This document shows, in pieces, positions 48,229 to 60,341 of a DNA stretch of 64,000 nucleotides; within the stretch, counting starts at the first letter, position 1, and each line of letters begins with the position of its first letter. The stretch comes from Odontocerum albicorne (lineage: Eukaryota > Arthropoda > Insecta > Trichoptera > Odontoceridae). A model generated the notes under the pieces. That model made no database searches. It saw only the letters and a program-made list of their open reading frames with translations, and was not told the origin of the DNA. A program made the position numbers and the translations under genes. The DNA is taken from NCBI GenBank assembly GCA_949825065.1, contig OX463839.1, forward strand, positions 29,521,540-29,585,539, read 5' to 3'.

Positions 48229-48775
48229 CTGTGATTCCCAGAGGGGGGATTTTAGTTTGTATGGGTCGTTGAAATGCACAAAATTATTAGGGGCGTTAGG
48301 AATTTTAAGGGGATCATTGTGGTATTTATTGAATATTTCAGTAATAAAAAAATCAGCTTTACAGTATAGCTCCTTCTACAGTCATTCGTCCCACATCTGA
48401 TTTTATTCGAAGTTTTTCAGTCTTCGCTCTCAGCTGAGGCAGGTTTCGGCGCGAAGTTAGATATTATATATAAAAACATAGAAATCGAGATTCGTTTCGA
48501 GTTGAGACTTTTTATTACAAAACTGAAAACCGAATACAGAATAACTCGTGAAAACTCACCAAGCACAAATCTCACAAAAATATGATAAAAAAATGTTTAT
48601 TCCAGATTTAATAATAGTTTTAGTTACTAATAGTTTTATCACGAACGCAATTTATTGTTTTAACAAAACAAATAAATTAAAATTTTAGTATTATACCAAT
48701 GTTAAAGAAGCTGGCCTTGACTTATCCTACGCTGTTCCAAGGGGACATTGGCCCAACACAGGTTGGGAAACCCTG
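48229..48775. mobile_element. hAT-type non-autonomous element, 547 bp, 8-bp target duplication
   Basis: Inverted ends CTGTGATTCCCAGAGG (left) and CAGGGTTTCCCAACCTG (right, read inward) are typical of hAT elements. The flanking 8-mers GTTAAGTA (48221-48228) and GTTTAGTA (48776-48783) differ at one base. No transposase is encoded. Confidence 0.8.
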
Positions 48776-48868
48776 GTTTAGTAGTTTATAAGTTCATTGT
48801 GAAATTCCGTAGTCTATATAATATGTGGGATTTAAAAATAGTAATATCTTATAATATTGTAATACGTT

Positions 48869-48950
48869 TTATTAGCTATCGCAGACATACATCATTATTA
48901 GCTATCGCAGACATACATCATTATTAGCTATCGCAGACTTACATCATTAT
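48869..48950. repeat. Tandem repeat, 26-bp unit, 3 copies
   Basis: TTATTAGCTATCGCAGACAT followed by ACATCA, three times. Confidence 0.95.
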
Positions 48951-51900
48951 TTTGGCGATCAACGGAATAACTCTGTGCTGATATTATTATATCTAAATAT
49001 TATACATTGACTAGAAAATAATTTCAGGAAATCGTGGGTCGTTACACATTTTCACAAGAAAAAAATATTTATATGAGAAAATTAATCGACAATTGCAAAC
49101 AGTGTTTGATAATATTTGGCAATGAAGATTGATGTTTATTAAAATTATTTATTTAAAATATTCATGTATTTTGATATTTCACTTAGAAGCACTGGCGAAC
49201 TTGATAAAGAATCCATTGACACGTGAATACAAACACGTTTTTCAAAAAATAGCAGTGTTATTTTGATCCAACACAATTTTCGAGGACATTATTAGAAACA
49301 GTGACTTGATGGCATAAATTTCCGGGAGCCAACGCGAGTATTTATGTTACATAGGACAAATGTTTCGAAGACACGAAGATATTTAGCCCACAATCCTCGG
49401 TTCGGATGGCTATTCTATTTATATGATGAATACAGAACGGGTCTTAATGTGACGAGCACATCCCATAATGAACTTCTCGCAGTCCGGCGGTAAATTAATC
49501 ATCGAGAGGGAACCTCCTCGGACACCGCCAAATGAATATTCAAATCAAAATAAATGATCTTCCTCAGTGGTATCATCCACAAATGCTTTTATTCCCCGAT
49601 TCATAAAGTTAAATATATCACTCACATAAATATTTATTTTTTGTGTATAGATCTCTTAAAACAAACACTATTAATAATTTCCATTAAGCGCAGTTCAATG
49701 TTTAACGGGCGATAAAAACGCAATTACAGAGGAAGAGAACATAAACTTGATGGGAGAATTCAAAACAAAAATGATTGAACCTTCGCTCAATCAGTCGCGG
49801 TTTCCAGGTACACGTCAAGTCCACGGCGTGTCAAATAATTTTGTTAAGAAAAAAATCTTGATAGCAAACACAAATATTTTAATGTTTCTTCATGATAAAT
49901 TTGTAAAAATCATCGCGCACCGAAACCTGTATTTTATTCTACTCAATTTACGTAAATGTGAAAACCAAAATGATGACAAAAAAAACGTGATCCGACATTA
50001 ATATTACTCGGTGTTATTTTACGGAAGTTGTGGAGGATATTAACTTATTTCTAGTTTTAGTAAAAAAAAAACATGAAAAAATCAGGCATTAAAGCGAAGA
50101 CAAATACTGAAAATATTTCCATTCATTCTGGTAAATTCGAATATTGACTGATATATGTTTTAGTTGTTATGTTGAAGTATAAACAATTCATATTTTTGTC
50201 TGTAAGCTATTTATATGTATTAGATATACAATATATAGGCCATAACAAAAATAAACAAAGCATAACACTTCAGCGAATAACTGTTTTCTAATACAGTTTA
50301 CAATATTAAATTATAAAATTTATAAACTTTCAGACTACATACGAGTACATTGTTTGATCGTAAACTTGAGTCCGTTAGTGTAGAGAAGTTCCGGCTGTTA
50401 ATTTATGTATAAGTTAGCTGAGAAACACTCGCAGTACATTTCTATTTACATCCACAACTACTAAACAGATGAAAAGGGATGTTTGGTTTCTCAACAATGT
50501 GAGAATGTTGGCTCAGCTCTGTCCGGTTAGATTAGTTCCCTGACGGAATTTGTTAACCGCCAATGTTGACCGCAACATGGATAAATCAACTGCTCATAAT
50601 TTCAATTTTAATAATAACCCAATATAAATTTTAAAGACAAAATATGTAAATCAAATAAACCACACATGTTCCAAATTCTGTGGTATATTGTGCAGTCCAA
50701 GGCGTGTTTTGTTTCGATGTAAAATTATCAATTTAAAACAAGGGAAAACGTCATCATTGAGATCATCTCGGAAGATAAATGAACTCAACTAAAAATGTCA
50801 ACAATATGAAATAAAACATCAACGATAAAAAAACTTGTTTAAGAACAAATAAATACATAATGTAAACGGTCATATTTATATTTCAATAAAGTGAAAAATA
50901 GCTCGTTGGAATACAAATATGTTATTTTATAATATTTATGAGTTAAATACTAAATCTTCGCACATAACACAATAATTAACAAATTCTAAATAGAAAATTG
51001 TTGGATAGCAAAAAAAATAATAGTTGCAAATTAATAAACGCCTACTAACCTAATTAACAGTAAAATTTAAATGTTTTATTAGTTGAATTATATAAAACAA
51101 CCTAATTATAACCTTATTGGGAGTATTTTAGATTCGAAATAAAATTAAACGATGCGTATCGCGAAGTGTCTTAAATTTCACGCCAATACCGTGGCTATCG
51201 CTTATAACAAATATTCCATTTTCGGAACTAATACATCAGGACGCATTAACCAAGCAATTGAGAAAGATGTTCAATAAAGATGCCTGCCATAGCGGACATA
51301 AGAGAGCTACCACCGCTTCGACTCAATTCTTTCGACCAATCTGGAAAACTGTGACGAAATTAAAATATGTAGCAGTCCCGGTACATAGAGGGTGGCGTTA
51401 GGAACAAATAACTTGTTAACGACCCAAAAGAGGAGCTCTGCCTGGTTTTTCTCTATCCCACAGAGTGGTGCATTTTTAATAGAGTACGATTTGGATTAAG
51501 CTGGACTGCATACAATTATGCACAAGTGGACCTTGGATGAGTCTCAATTTGACGGGCGAGATTCGATTATGGAGTACGTAGTCAACAGTTACCCACTGTA
51601 CTCGTACACATTTCCCGGAAGCGTACAGTAGCTGCACCGCTTGAAAGTAATCCTGGCTGAGTTGGATGCATTTCGTGTGATTACCTTACAAAGAAGCATT
51701 TTAAATTCACATGATATTGTTTAACTAATATAAACCTTAGTATTTAAACATACATTATTCACCATTTTTTACCTTTTAGTGTGGCACTGTAATACTCGTA
51801 AGCTCTATAAACAAACCACGAAGGCGCACTGATTAGTGATCAAGTGTGACATAGCGAGAGTATGAACTCATATTAGAACACGTACAGGCACGTGAATGCC

Positions 51901-52415
51901 TCCTTAGAGCTTTACATAGATGTTTCATGTCTTGTATTAAATTACTTCAGTAGCGATTTCTATATTCAATATGAAACCTACGAGTGTGTATAAATTACAA
52001 GAATATCCAGATACTAACTTAGAACGGTATTTACTCGTATGTTGAGAACTTGGCTACTTAACTCATAAATTTGTTCTGTACATAATGAAATATTTATTTT
52101 TGTCAGACTCATTGTGACTGATAACACACTCAAGAATTGTCAGTTTTAATAAATCCTCAAAAATGTTCCAGTACCGTAACCAGTGGAATAAATGACAGAG
52201 AATTTTACACTTTTGAAATCACATGCTTTCGCATTATATGTATAAGAAAACCCGTCAAAGATAATTTATTTTCATAAACGTGCATTGTATACTATAGTAT
52301 ATATTTAATGAAAAACTTGGAAAATGATTTTTACCATTGGTCCCTCCCAAGAAAAACACGGTAAAATAATACTAACTTATTTAAGAAAACGATCCAGACT
52401 ATCGGTTGCAACGGA
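48951..52415. other. Mostly single-copy non-coding DNA
   Basis: No supported gene. C/G-richer islets at 49440-49545 (including CCGGCGGTAAATTAATCATC), 50480-50590 and 51360-51660 open only short frames. An 84-codon plus-strand ORF at 49747-50001 has no recognisable motif. This stretch and 34.9-44.5 kb may be intron of the minus-strand gene at 53 kb, but I found no downstream exon. Confidence 0.45.
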
Positions 52416-52419
52416 CTAA

Positions 52420-52760
52420 TAGCTGATTTTCTGCATTACAGGACCAATTGTGGTAGTTCTAATAGCCAGATCTACTATACTTGCGTATACTATCTTATTT
52501 TCTGCACTAAAGGACACATTTTTGTTGTAGTTCTATTAGGTAGACCTACTTCGCTTGCTTATATTAGCTATTTTTCTGCACTACAGAACCGATTGTGGTA
52601 GGTCTATTACTACCTTTTAAAGCGCGTTTGAGGAGATTCTGCTGTATAAACGGCGCTATATAAACTGTCCTTTTTATTACTACATGATCGATTGTGGTAG
52701 GTATATTACCTAAACCTACTATGCTAGTAATACTCTGCGACACAGCTGATGTCTAATTTC
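52420..52760. repeat. Diverged tandem repeat with an embedded LINE tail
   Basis: Three to four units of about 85 bp sharing TTTCTGCACTACAGGACCGA-like, TTGTGGTAGGTCTATTA and ATACTTGCNTATATTA blocks. At 52625-52690 a LINE 3' tail (GCGCGTTTGAGGAGATTCTG, CGGCGCTATATAAACTGTCC) of the 21960 family interrupts the array. Confidence 0.7.
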
Positions 52761-53002
52761 TACGTCATCTTAAGAATTATTTATGACATTTAGTACAATG
52801 GAGGATTTGAACCAAGATTATCGGCACGGTTGTTCCTCTAGAAACTACCCACGCCCCCTTACAGGACATTCATAAAAGGATTGAGTCGTGAAATGGACGA
52901 GTTGTCCCCTGTGGGAAACCCCAATTCCTAAGTCTGAGACCAAAGTCTGAGAGCGATAAGAGCATCATCGAGGAAAAAATTAAAGAAAAACAAAATGATT
53001 AC

Positions 53003-53945
53003 CGGCAGCCACTAGAGGTCCCAGGGGGTCGAAGCGCACGCGGTGCTCGGCGGCAGCGCGCGCCGCGCCAACAAGCTCGGAGAAGACGCGGTGCCGGCGC
53101 AATGCCAGCTCATCGCGCCCCACGGCACCCCCGCTCAGCCCCGCGGGAAGTGACTGCTTGCGCAGTGCCAGCAAGGCTGAGCTGGGCGGCGAGCAAAACA
53201 CCTCATCGTCGTCGGAGACCTCCACCTTAGAGCGAGGACGTTCCTCTGCGGGCCAGGCGATGCTGGGCCGCTTCAGGATACCGCCACTGGAGACTCTCCG
53301 AACCCCTTCAAAGGGAACGCGGATGTCTGCATCAGTCGCCTTATTTTCATTCCTTTCAGAGTCTTCGTCGTCACTTTCTTCAGCCGTTGCTTCTTGGGAA
53401 TCGTTACAAAACGACACGGAAGATGTATTTTCTTTTATATTTGATTTGGTATCTTTTTCGTGTTTTCCATTTTCACTATTATCCATTTGATTTTTGATAG
53501 AGCTGTTAGTATTTTCATTATTTTTTTCGTTTGGGTTATTTGTTTCATTATATTCTTTTCCCGTTTCCGTAATCGTACTTAATTGGTTCGTTGCAGCGTT
53601 GTTCTCCATGGTCTTTTCTGATTTTACTTCACTTTCAACACTTGAAACTTTCTCTGTTTTATTAAATTCTTCAACGGTCACTTTCGGTATTGCTGAGGGG
53701 TCAATAATCGTAGGTTGAGAAGACTGGGAACAATTAACAACCGGAGATTTTGGCCGCGAATTGACTAGGTCTGAATTTGGAACAGAATTAGGAGCGGTAG
53801 CTACAACATTCCCGCCGTTAGGGTTTTTTACGTTATTTTTGTCGACAGTCCGAGTGTCATTACGCTCCTCTTCCCGGGCAGCGGCGCTATCGGGATGGTT
53901 TTCGATGACCTTCTTACTGACACAAACACAACAACTTTTGAACAT
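53003..53945 (-). CDS. First coding exon of an unidentified protein with a C-terminal RVxF-like motif
   Basis: The frame opens after an in-frame TAA; the first ATG is at 53945 (MFKSCCVCVSKKVIEN). It stays open for 314 codons to GCTGCCG|GTAATC, a splice donor at 53003-53002 (phase 1). Reading past it adds only a few residues before a stop. Residues 20-210 are low-complexity and rich in Asn, Ser, Glu and Lys, probably disordered. From about residue 220 composition changes to GC-rich, ordered-looking sequence: RVSSGGILKRPSIAWPAEER, acidic VSDDDEVFCSPP, RKQSLPAGL, RHRVFSELVGAARAAAEH, RVRFDPLGPLVAA. HRVRFD fits the RVxF docking motif for protein phosphatase 1, and RVxFDPL..L occurs before ankyrin repeats in ASPP-type regulators. 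That link is inference only. The N-terminal CC.C cluster could be lipidated. Confidence 0.8.
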
Positions 53946-54439
53946 TTCGTAGAACACTTGACATACTTAACATATCTGTGCACAGACCTAGCTCATTCAC
54001 ACGCAAAAATATTACGCTAAAGCACTACAACATTATACTAATTCTACACAGTAAATGGGTTATATCGCGTAAAAATAGAATACACGAGAATTAAATATAC
54101 ATCTTGCAAGATAACCGTGTGTAAAGAACATCACATTAACAACATCTATGAACTATCTCGTGATACTTGCGTCAATTAATATTTTGGCACAAGCACAATG
54201 CGGAATTTAGAAACGGGTAAAAATATAAACTCTTATCAACACTGCATCAATAACTTAATGACAAAAAGTTTTAAACATTTATATCGAAAGCCGCTATTCC
54301 CGCGTATTCACGTTTTGTTCGATAACTTTGAAGGTTAATGTTCCCGACAAAAAAAAAAGAAACGCAATTTATCAATACTATTTATTTAAAAAAAACGTAA
54401 ATACGCGTCTAAAGTTGTTAATCAAGTGGCTGATGTTTT

Positions 54440-54790
54440 TTTTTTGTGTAAAAGTTTTCGTGACAGAGAAAATGGGCGGGAAACGCGGTGTCGCGCGAGC
54501 ACCGCTCCGCGAGGATCCGACGTGAATTCATCTCGGGCTCCTGCGGCCTAGTTGTGTGGGGGCGTGCGGGTCGCGGGCGGGGCTATGGAGAGTCGGGAGG
54601 CGGCGGTGCGGAGTCAGCGGGGAGGGCTGCCGCGGCGGCGCCCTGATCGATCCCCCGCCCGCCCGGCCAATGCAGGCTGCCTCAAGCCGCGCTATAGGCC
54701 TGGAGCGAGGGCGCGGGGACGGGAAGCGGTAAGGATGTAGTGACAACGTTTTGGAAGCGCTGGGCAGGAAGCGCGCCTCTCGCATTGTTA
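54440..54790. promoter_or_regulatory. CpG-rich island, possible bidirectional promoter
   Basis: The only extended GC- and CpG-dense block in the window that is not within the 53-kb exon. It starts about 500 bp upstream of the minus-strand ATG at 53945 and includes GGGCGTGCGGGTCGCGGGCG and GGGGACGGGAAGCG. No clear TATA box. Both a minus-strand and a plus-strand transcript could start here. Confidence 0.6.
54585..54728 (+). CDS. Candidate first exon of a plus-strand gene in the CpG island
   Basis: ATG at 54585, 48 codons, ending GAAGCG|GTAAGG at a strong donor (phase 0). The peptide is Arg- and Pro-rich (MESREAAVRSQRGGLPRRRP), which GC-rich non-coding DNA can also give. It may be a 5' untranslated first exon. 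No second exon is recognised downstream. An 85-codon minus-strand frame over the same bases (54528-54785) is equally Arg/Pro-rich. Confidence 0.3.
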
Positions 54791-55202
54791 TCAGTACACA
54801 GGTTAACCAAGTATCCCGAAATATAGTCGGCAGTTCAATGCAAATCTTCCTTTATACGGTAGTGTTTTTTTCTTGATATTTTTATTTTCATTAGATGTAT
54901 TGCATTGTTTGATACCACTTAAATATTTGTTTCCCCTACATACATGTATACTATCCCAGCGTTATCCTGTTTGGGTAGGCAGAGATTGCATGCTTAGAAA
55001 GAAAAAAAAATAATAAAATTATAACGCATAACATCCACAAATTTTCTAATACACGCATTTGAACAATAAATATTAGTATTGATTTAATATTTTCAGTAAC
55101 TTTTCTCTCAAATTCATAAATACACTGCATTTAATATATTAATTTATGACAAACTTACTAAATTTAAAAATACTTTATTTTAGGGGGAAGCCATGTCACC
55201 AA

Positions 55203-55585
55203 TAAGCTTCAAATAAAAAAACATTATACGAATTATTTTCGAGTGGATCTAAGTATATTAAGTTATGACTTACGCTACATTTTCATAATTCAAAAAAACA
55301 TTGGGTTTTTCCCAAAAACACCTGAAACCGTTAGATACTTATTAAATTTAGAATTCTCAAACTGAAGTTACATGAAGTTTTTCGTAGAAATCGAATAAAA
55401 AAATATTGAAGAAATTATTTTCGAGTGGATCCAAGTATTAAGTTATGACTTCCCCTACATTTTCTTAACTTAAAAAAACACTCGGTTGTTCCAAAAAAAA
55501 ACCTTAAACCGTTATCTATAATACTTAAAAAAAATAGAATTCTCGAACTAAATTTGCATGAAGTTTTTCTTAGACATCCAGATAA
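55203..55585. repeat. Tandem duplication, about 190-bp unit, 2 diverged copies
   Basis: Both units run ATTATTTTCGAGTGGATC, AAGTTATGACTT, CTACATTTTC, CCGTTA, GAATTCTC and CATGAAGTTTTTC in the same order. Confidence 0.88.
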
Positions 55586-55663
55586 GGTCTGCGCTGACGA
55601 GACTGCATCTCCGACAATGCAATACAACAAATATAATTTACATTAAAAACTCGACGGTATCGA

Positions 55664-55870
55664 CGACCCACGTGGCCTAGTTGGTAACAAGCCTGTCTTT
55701 CAGCCTCGGGGTTGTGGGCACGATTCCCGTTGGAACCCAGTATTTGTTTACAAATGATTCAGTCTGGTTTTATCTTAAGGTCCCTTAACATCTTGCTAGT
55801 TGGGTGGAAGAGATTGCCACATGGCAATTACACCGCCAAATTGTACTGTATATAATAAGTGTAGTACACT
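55664..55870 (+). mobile_element. SINE family 1
   Basis: ACCCACGTGGCCTAGTTGGT head and ATTCCCGTTGGAACCCAG, then GAAGAGATTGCCACATGGCA and CCAAATTGTACTGTATATAA. Confidence 0.88.
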
Positions 55871-56142
55871 TTCAATTAAAATACTTAGAAATTTAGATAT
55901 AAAACTCAGGTTATTTTATGGTTGGTTTATTATGTCAGGCTTACTTTATCTGAAGAGTGAATCTTCCAGTACATTTCGATCAATAATTTGAAATTTCGAC
56001 GTCTTGAAGACGCCAAGAACCGAGAAGTTGTTTTTAATAAAAAAAAAATATATTTTATTACTCAAGCTAAATAATCTCCCTATCTCACAAGCCGTTGTAG
56101 TTATTTATTCGTTTTATTAGTTCAAATATTTAAATGCACGTA

Positions 56143-56370
56143 CATTTATATGCAAAAAGGACGCAACGAATCACCTTTTTTGAAATATCGAAAAAGTGCA
56201 AATCGATGTTTTATGTGCAAAAATATCAAGTGCGTTAAATGCATATTTTATGGTTAAATTACGCCTTTAATTTTTTTGTTAGATATAAACCCATACAAAA
56301 CTGTGAAATATTTCCTCAATTATTTGAGAATAGGTTAAAATGTCGGTAACGATCCTTTTGCATATTTAGT
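56143..56370 (+). mobile_element. MITE family A, best copy
   Basis: Ends TATATGCAAAAAGGACG and GATCCTTTTGCATATTTA are inverted partners about 225 bp apart. No coding capacity. Three other copies are in the window (24755, 31811, 34565). Confidence 0.65.
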
Positions 56371-56649
56371 CCAAATATCCAAGTTTATAAAACAGTGATG
56401 GCCAACAGGTCGAACGCGAAGCAATTTTTGGTCTATCGCGGCCGTCTTCGTAACTTACAATATGGCGTGCGACGTTGCCAAATCTCAGTACGCGCATGCA
56501 CTTGTCAACGCAGTAAACCTTTTTACGGCGATGGCTCGAGTATCTTTCGTGTGTCCCACAGGCGGCGGTGTTTTACGTCAATAAATTTATATTGTATCTA
56601 CATAAAAATATGACTCACCATTATCCCGAATCTGAGTACTGTCGAACTG

Positions 56650-59150
56650 TGCGCCGATGCATTTTTTAGCTGACACTATACACACGTAATATTAGAAAAT
56701 ATTCTTATAACACTATTATACAAATAAAAGTATGTTTTTGGATTTTGACGAAAAGATTTATAACGATAAGTACACTGCAATAATAATATTTCTACTGTGG
56801 AAAGTGTTTGCTGGCGTGAAATGGTCCAAAACATGTTACACACAGACTCACATTGCACTCACCACACATATATCTAGATCTTTTCCTTAATTTATGTTTA
56901 TGAGCGCATTCATAGCATCGACGAGAAGGCTCCGCACAGTTTTCAGTTCCTGGAATTTCTTTAGGACTGTGTGCGGCTATTATTGAACCCGATAAACCAA
57001 GATGTAGTGGATTGCTAGTGGACGGAGATGAATGGGACAATTTTGATGCTAGTTTATATTTTTCAAATATTTGTCTTATAACTGCTAAATGAAATTCCGC
57101 TAAACCTATTGTTTTTCCGGTTGTATGCTTGTAAATAAAATATGAATTTAGCATGTATAGATCAACAAAATGAAAAGCCAGCTTTCTATACCATTTTAAA
57201 GTTTTTCGAAGGCAATTTAAACTACTAAGCATCATATCGGTTTTGTCCACACTACCCATATTTTTATTGTAATCCACAATGCACTCAGGTTTTTTTTACC
57301 TGGTCGCCAGTTTTATAATTTAACTTCTCTGTTGAAATAAATCTGTCACTATGAATTGTTGTCAGCATATGAATTTCTCTCTTATCGTGCCATTTTATAG
57401 CCAACAAGGGTCCACAATGTTGAGAATCAATGTCTCCTTTCTTGGGTTTTTTGAAGTTGGGCATACCTTTACGAGATTTTCGAACGGTTCCACATGCATT
57501 TGTTTTATTGTCATGTAAAAACTTAAATAATTGTGGGCTGGTGTACCAGTTATCACACCACAAGTTGTGTCCTTTTCCAAGATAGTCATTGATAAGCGTT
57601 TTGATAACTGCACCCGATATACCCAACGATTTATCATAAATTATTTCTGTTCCATCACCGCAATACACAATTAGATCTAACACACAACCGGTTTCAACAT
57701 CACATAAAACAAATAATTTAATGCCGAATCTGTGACGTTTGGAAGGGATGTATTGTTTTATCATAAGACGACCTTTGAAAACAACTATGCTCTCATCGAT
57801 ACACAAGTTTTTGTGAGGCAGCATGACACTTGTAAAAACTTTGCGAGTATGATCAAGCAAAAATCTTATTTTACGCAATTTGTCACCACTATTTGTTATA
57901 TTGTTATTAGAAAAATGTAACATTTTTAAAATCAGTTCATACCGGTCCCTTGGCAGTCTTGCCAAAAATTGGGCTATTTAAAAGTGAGTCTGTGGACCAA
58001 TGTTCCCGTATGGTTAAATGCTTATTTCGTGTCATCAACATTGTGACACCAAAGAATACATATAATTCTGGTACATTTGTATCCACCCAGCGTTGAATTC
58101 GTGATTTAGCGGAATATTCCTTACTCAATTTTTTTAAATTATAAAATTGGTTAGTCTGTTGTAACACATTTTCAATTATATTTTTATTTAAAAAATATTC
58201 GAAAATATCGAGTTCGGATGATTCTGGTGTAAATTGGCACGAGGGCAAGATGCCAGATGAAAATTCATCAAACTCGTGGATTATTGGCGCAAATGGACCT
58301 CGGCTCCATGAAGAAAATACATTTTCTAATAGTTCGTTTGGTTCCACATTGCCGCTGGTTGTTGCTCCAATATCTGGAATAATTGTATCATCCATTCTCT
58401 GCTCTTCTTCTAATGGATCAACATCGTCTTCTTCATCGGTTAATTCAAAATCTGAATCAAGTTCTACTACCGTGATATCTTCAATTTCCTCTCCAGTCAA
58501 GTTCCTTTTAGCCATATTGATAATATAAGCGGTGTTGAATTTTTAGTTATTTTAAAAATTTTATGAATTTTTCAATGGCGTATAACACACATAACATAAA
58601 AAATAACGACGATTTGAAAAGTTGTAAAAGTAAGTGAATGTTAAAATCTCTTAAAAAACAGTTTGTGTAATGGTATCCAAATCAAAGCTATAAATAAAGT
58701 GCGACAATATAAGAAGCAATAATCGAAGAAAACAATAATCCATAAACAATGAAAAAGGCAATTAATTCAATACGCAATACGCGTACTTACAAAAAAAATA
58801 TCGACGCACAATACGTCATATTGATCGGGAGAAATCGTCATTAGAAACATGACCTTCAACACACCCGAACGTGTGGCGCTAAAATTTAAAATGCTTTAAA
58901 TTTCGACGGCCTCGAATCGGTCTGTTTAAATCCTTCTTATGGATCAAGTACTTGAAGTTTTGATGATTTTAAAAGAAATGTCACTAAAGGACACGTTTTG
59001 TCTTAAATTCAGGTTAAAAATTTTAAAGAAGATTTAATTTTCACCGAGATATCGACACGCAAAGTTAGTGGCCACTTAAAAGGCCGCTCGCCAGGACGGC
59101 ACGTATTATGTATGGGCCATTTAAGTGGTCCGTAGCCGTGAAAGAGTTAA
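56650..59150 (-). mobile_element. piggyBac element; right end visible, left end uncertain
   Basis: On the right, TTAA at 59147-59150 is followed inward (minus strand) by CTCTTTCACGGCTACGGACC, close to the CCCTTTNNC starts of many piggyBac ends, and a subterminal inverted repeat (GTGGCCACTTAAAAGGCC / GGCCATTTAAGTGGTCC). I could not find the matching left end before 56790, so the left limit is a guess. Confidence 0.6.
56792..58515 (-). pseudogene. piggyBac transposase, two frame breaks
   Basis: Three consecutive minus-strand frames cover the whole protein, about 575 residues, the family's usual length. 58515-57937 is an acidic N-terminus (MAKRNLTGEEIED) and PELYVFFGVTMLMTRNKHLT. 57965-57285 has RDRYELILKMLHFSNNN, CIDESIVVFKGRLMIKQYIP (first catalytic Asp) and LWCDNWYTS (second). 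57277-56792 has DYNKNMGSVDKTDMM (third Asp region) and a Cys-rich tail (CYECAHKHK, YMCGECNVSLCVTCF) that forms a zinc-binding cross-brace. The frame breaks are single-base: near 57950, and at an A8 run near 57283. Everything else is intact, so the element is young or the breaks are assembly errors. Confidence 0.93.
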
Positions 59151-59660
59151 TTAGTTATTCTTTTTTAATATTTAGATATTTCTACTCCAAATAAACGTAT
59201 ATATGTTATTAAACACGTATGTATAAGTTTTCTTTTCCTTAATATTTCATTTCCTTAATGTTTAAGTAAATTCCTTTCATACTTATTAATAAACATTTAG
59301 CTATACCCCTGGCTTTTAGTTGGCTACTCCTGATATATAATATTCATATCAGCACTCAATACTATTTTTGACAATAAATGTGGTAGAAATACGTGCTTTG
59401 TGAAGACAATCTGGTATTACAATGAATGATGATAGAGCACGGAATGATCGGATAAAATATTACTATTTGTTAGAGACGGATAATATAAGTAGGATTCAAA
59501 ATGAATAATTATATGATTCGGGCATATTAAGAGAATGAGTAGTAAAATACTAATAAAACAAATACACATTCCAGAAACAAATGGAGATAGAGAAGAATAT
59601 AAATCGAGAAACAAATGAAGATAGAGAGGAATATAAACCGAGAAACGAATGGAAGGAAAT
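59151..59660. other. No supported gene
   Basis: The minus-strand 129-codon ORF at 59417-59806 runs into a SINE. A short GAAACAAATGAAGATAGAGA-like tandem lies at about 59575-59650. Confidence 0.5.
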
Positions 59661-59667
59661 ACTTTAT

Positions 59668-59908
59668 ATTGTATTAAACTTTCGCTGTATACGGTACAAC
59701 CTGGCGGGCTTATTGAAATGCGACAATCTCTTTCAACCAACCAGGATGTTAAATATAGCTTAAGCAAAAGCCATAATTGAACACTTGTAAAAAAATCAGG
59801 TTCCAACCAGAATTAAACACATTTAAAAAAAAATGGGTTCCAATGGGATTTAAAACAGTAACTCCCGGGTTGAACAAGTGTCTTACCAACTACGTCAAGG
59901 AGGTAATC
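59668..59908 (-). mobile_element. SINE family 1 with an internal duplication
   Basis: Reversed copy. The segment holding TCCAACCAGAATTAAACAC is repeated as TCCAATGGGATTTAAAAC 40 bp on. Confidence 0.85.
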
Positions 59909-60341
59909 GGATGTTATACTGAGGGAAAGGTAAGAAGTATGGGAAACAGAAGACCATCTTTGAGAAATGTATAGTTCTAGACAAGACAAGAGCTGCGTGT
60001 GGATAGAAAGGCGTGAATATATGCACTCTTCTTACCCCAAAAGAGACATAGCGTGATAGTATGTGCATATGTAAGTTTATATGACGTAATGTAAAATTGT
60101 CATGCAAAAAATGTTTATTTAAGAATAATTGTTAGGAGTATATCAAAATAAAGCAATCTGATTAACTTATAGAATACCGAGGTTATAAAAATATCCAAGT
60201 GGATCACAACGGCACGTATTAAGAATCAATCATGATAATGAAAGCAAATCACGCAACGTCAACCGGACCTTGGGAATACTGCGTTTTACTTGCACTTAAT
60301 GCAATACACATGAATTACAATATAATAGTTCAGTACATAAT

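Noticed and set aside
51280..51660. C/G-richer stretch as a decayed gene or transposase
   Set aside because: All six frames contain stops every few tens of codons and no motif was recognised.
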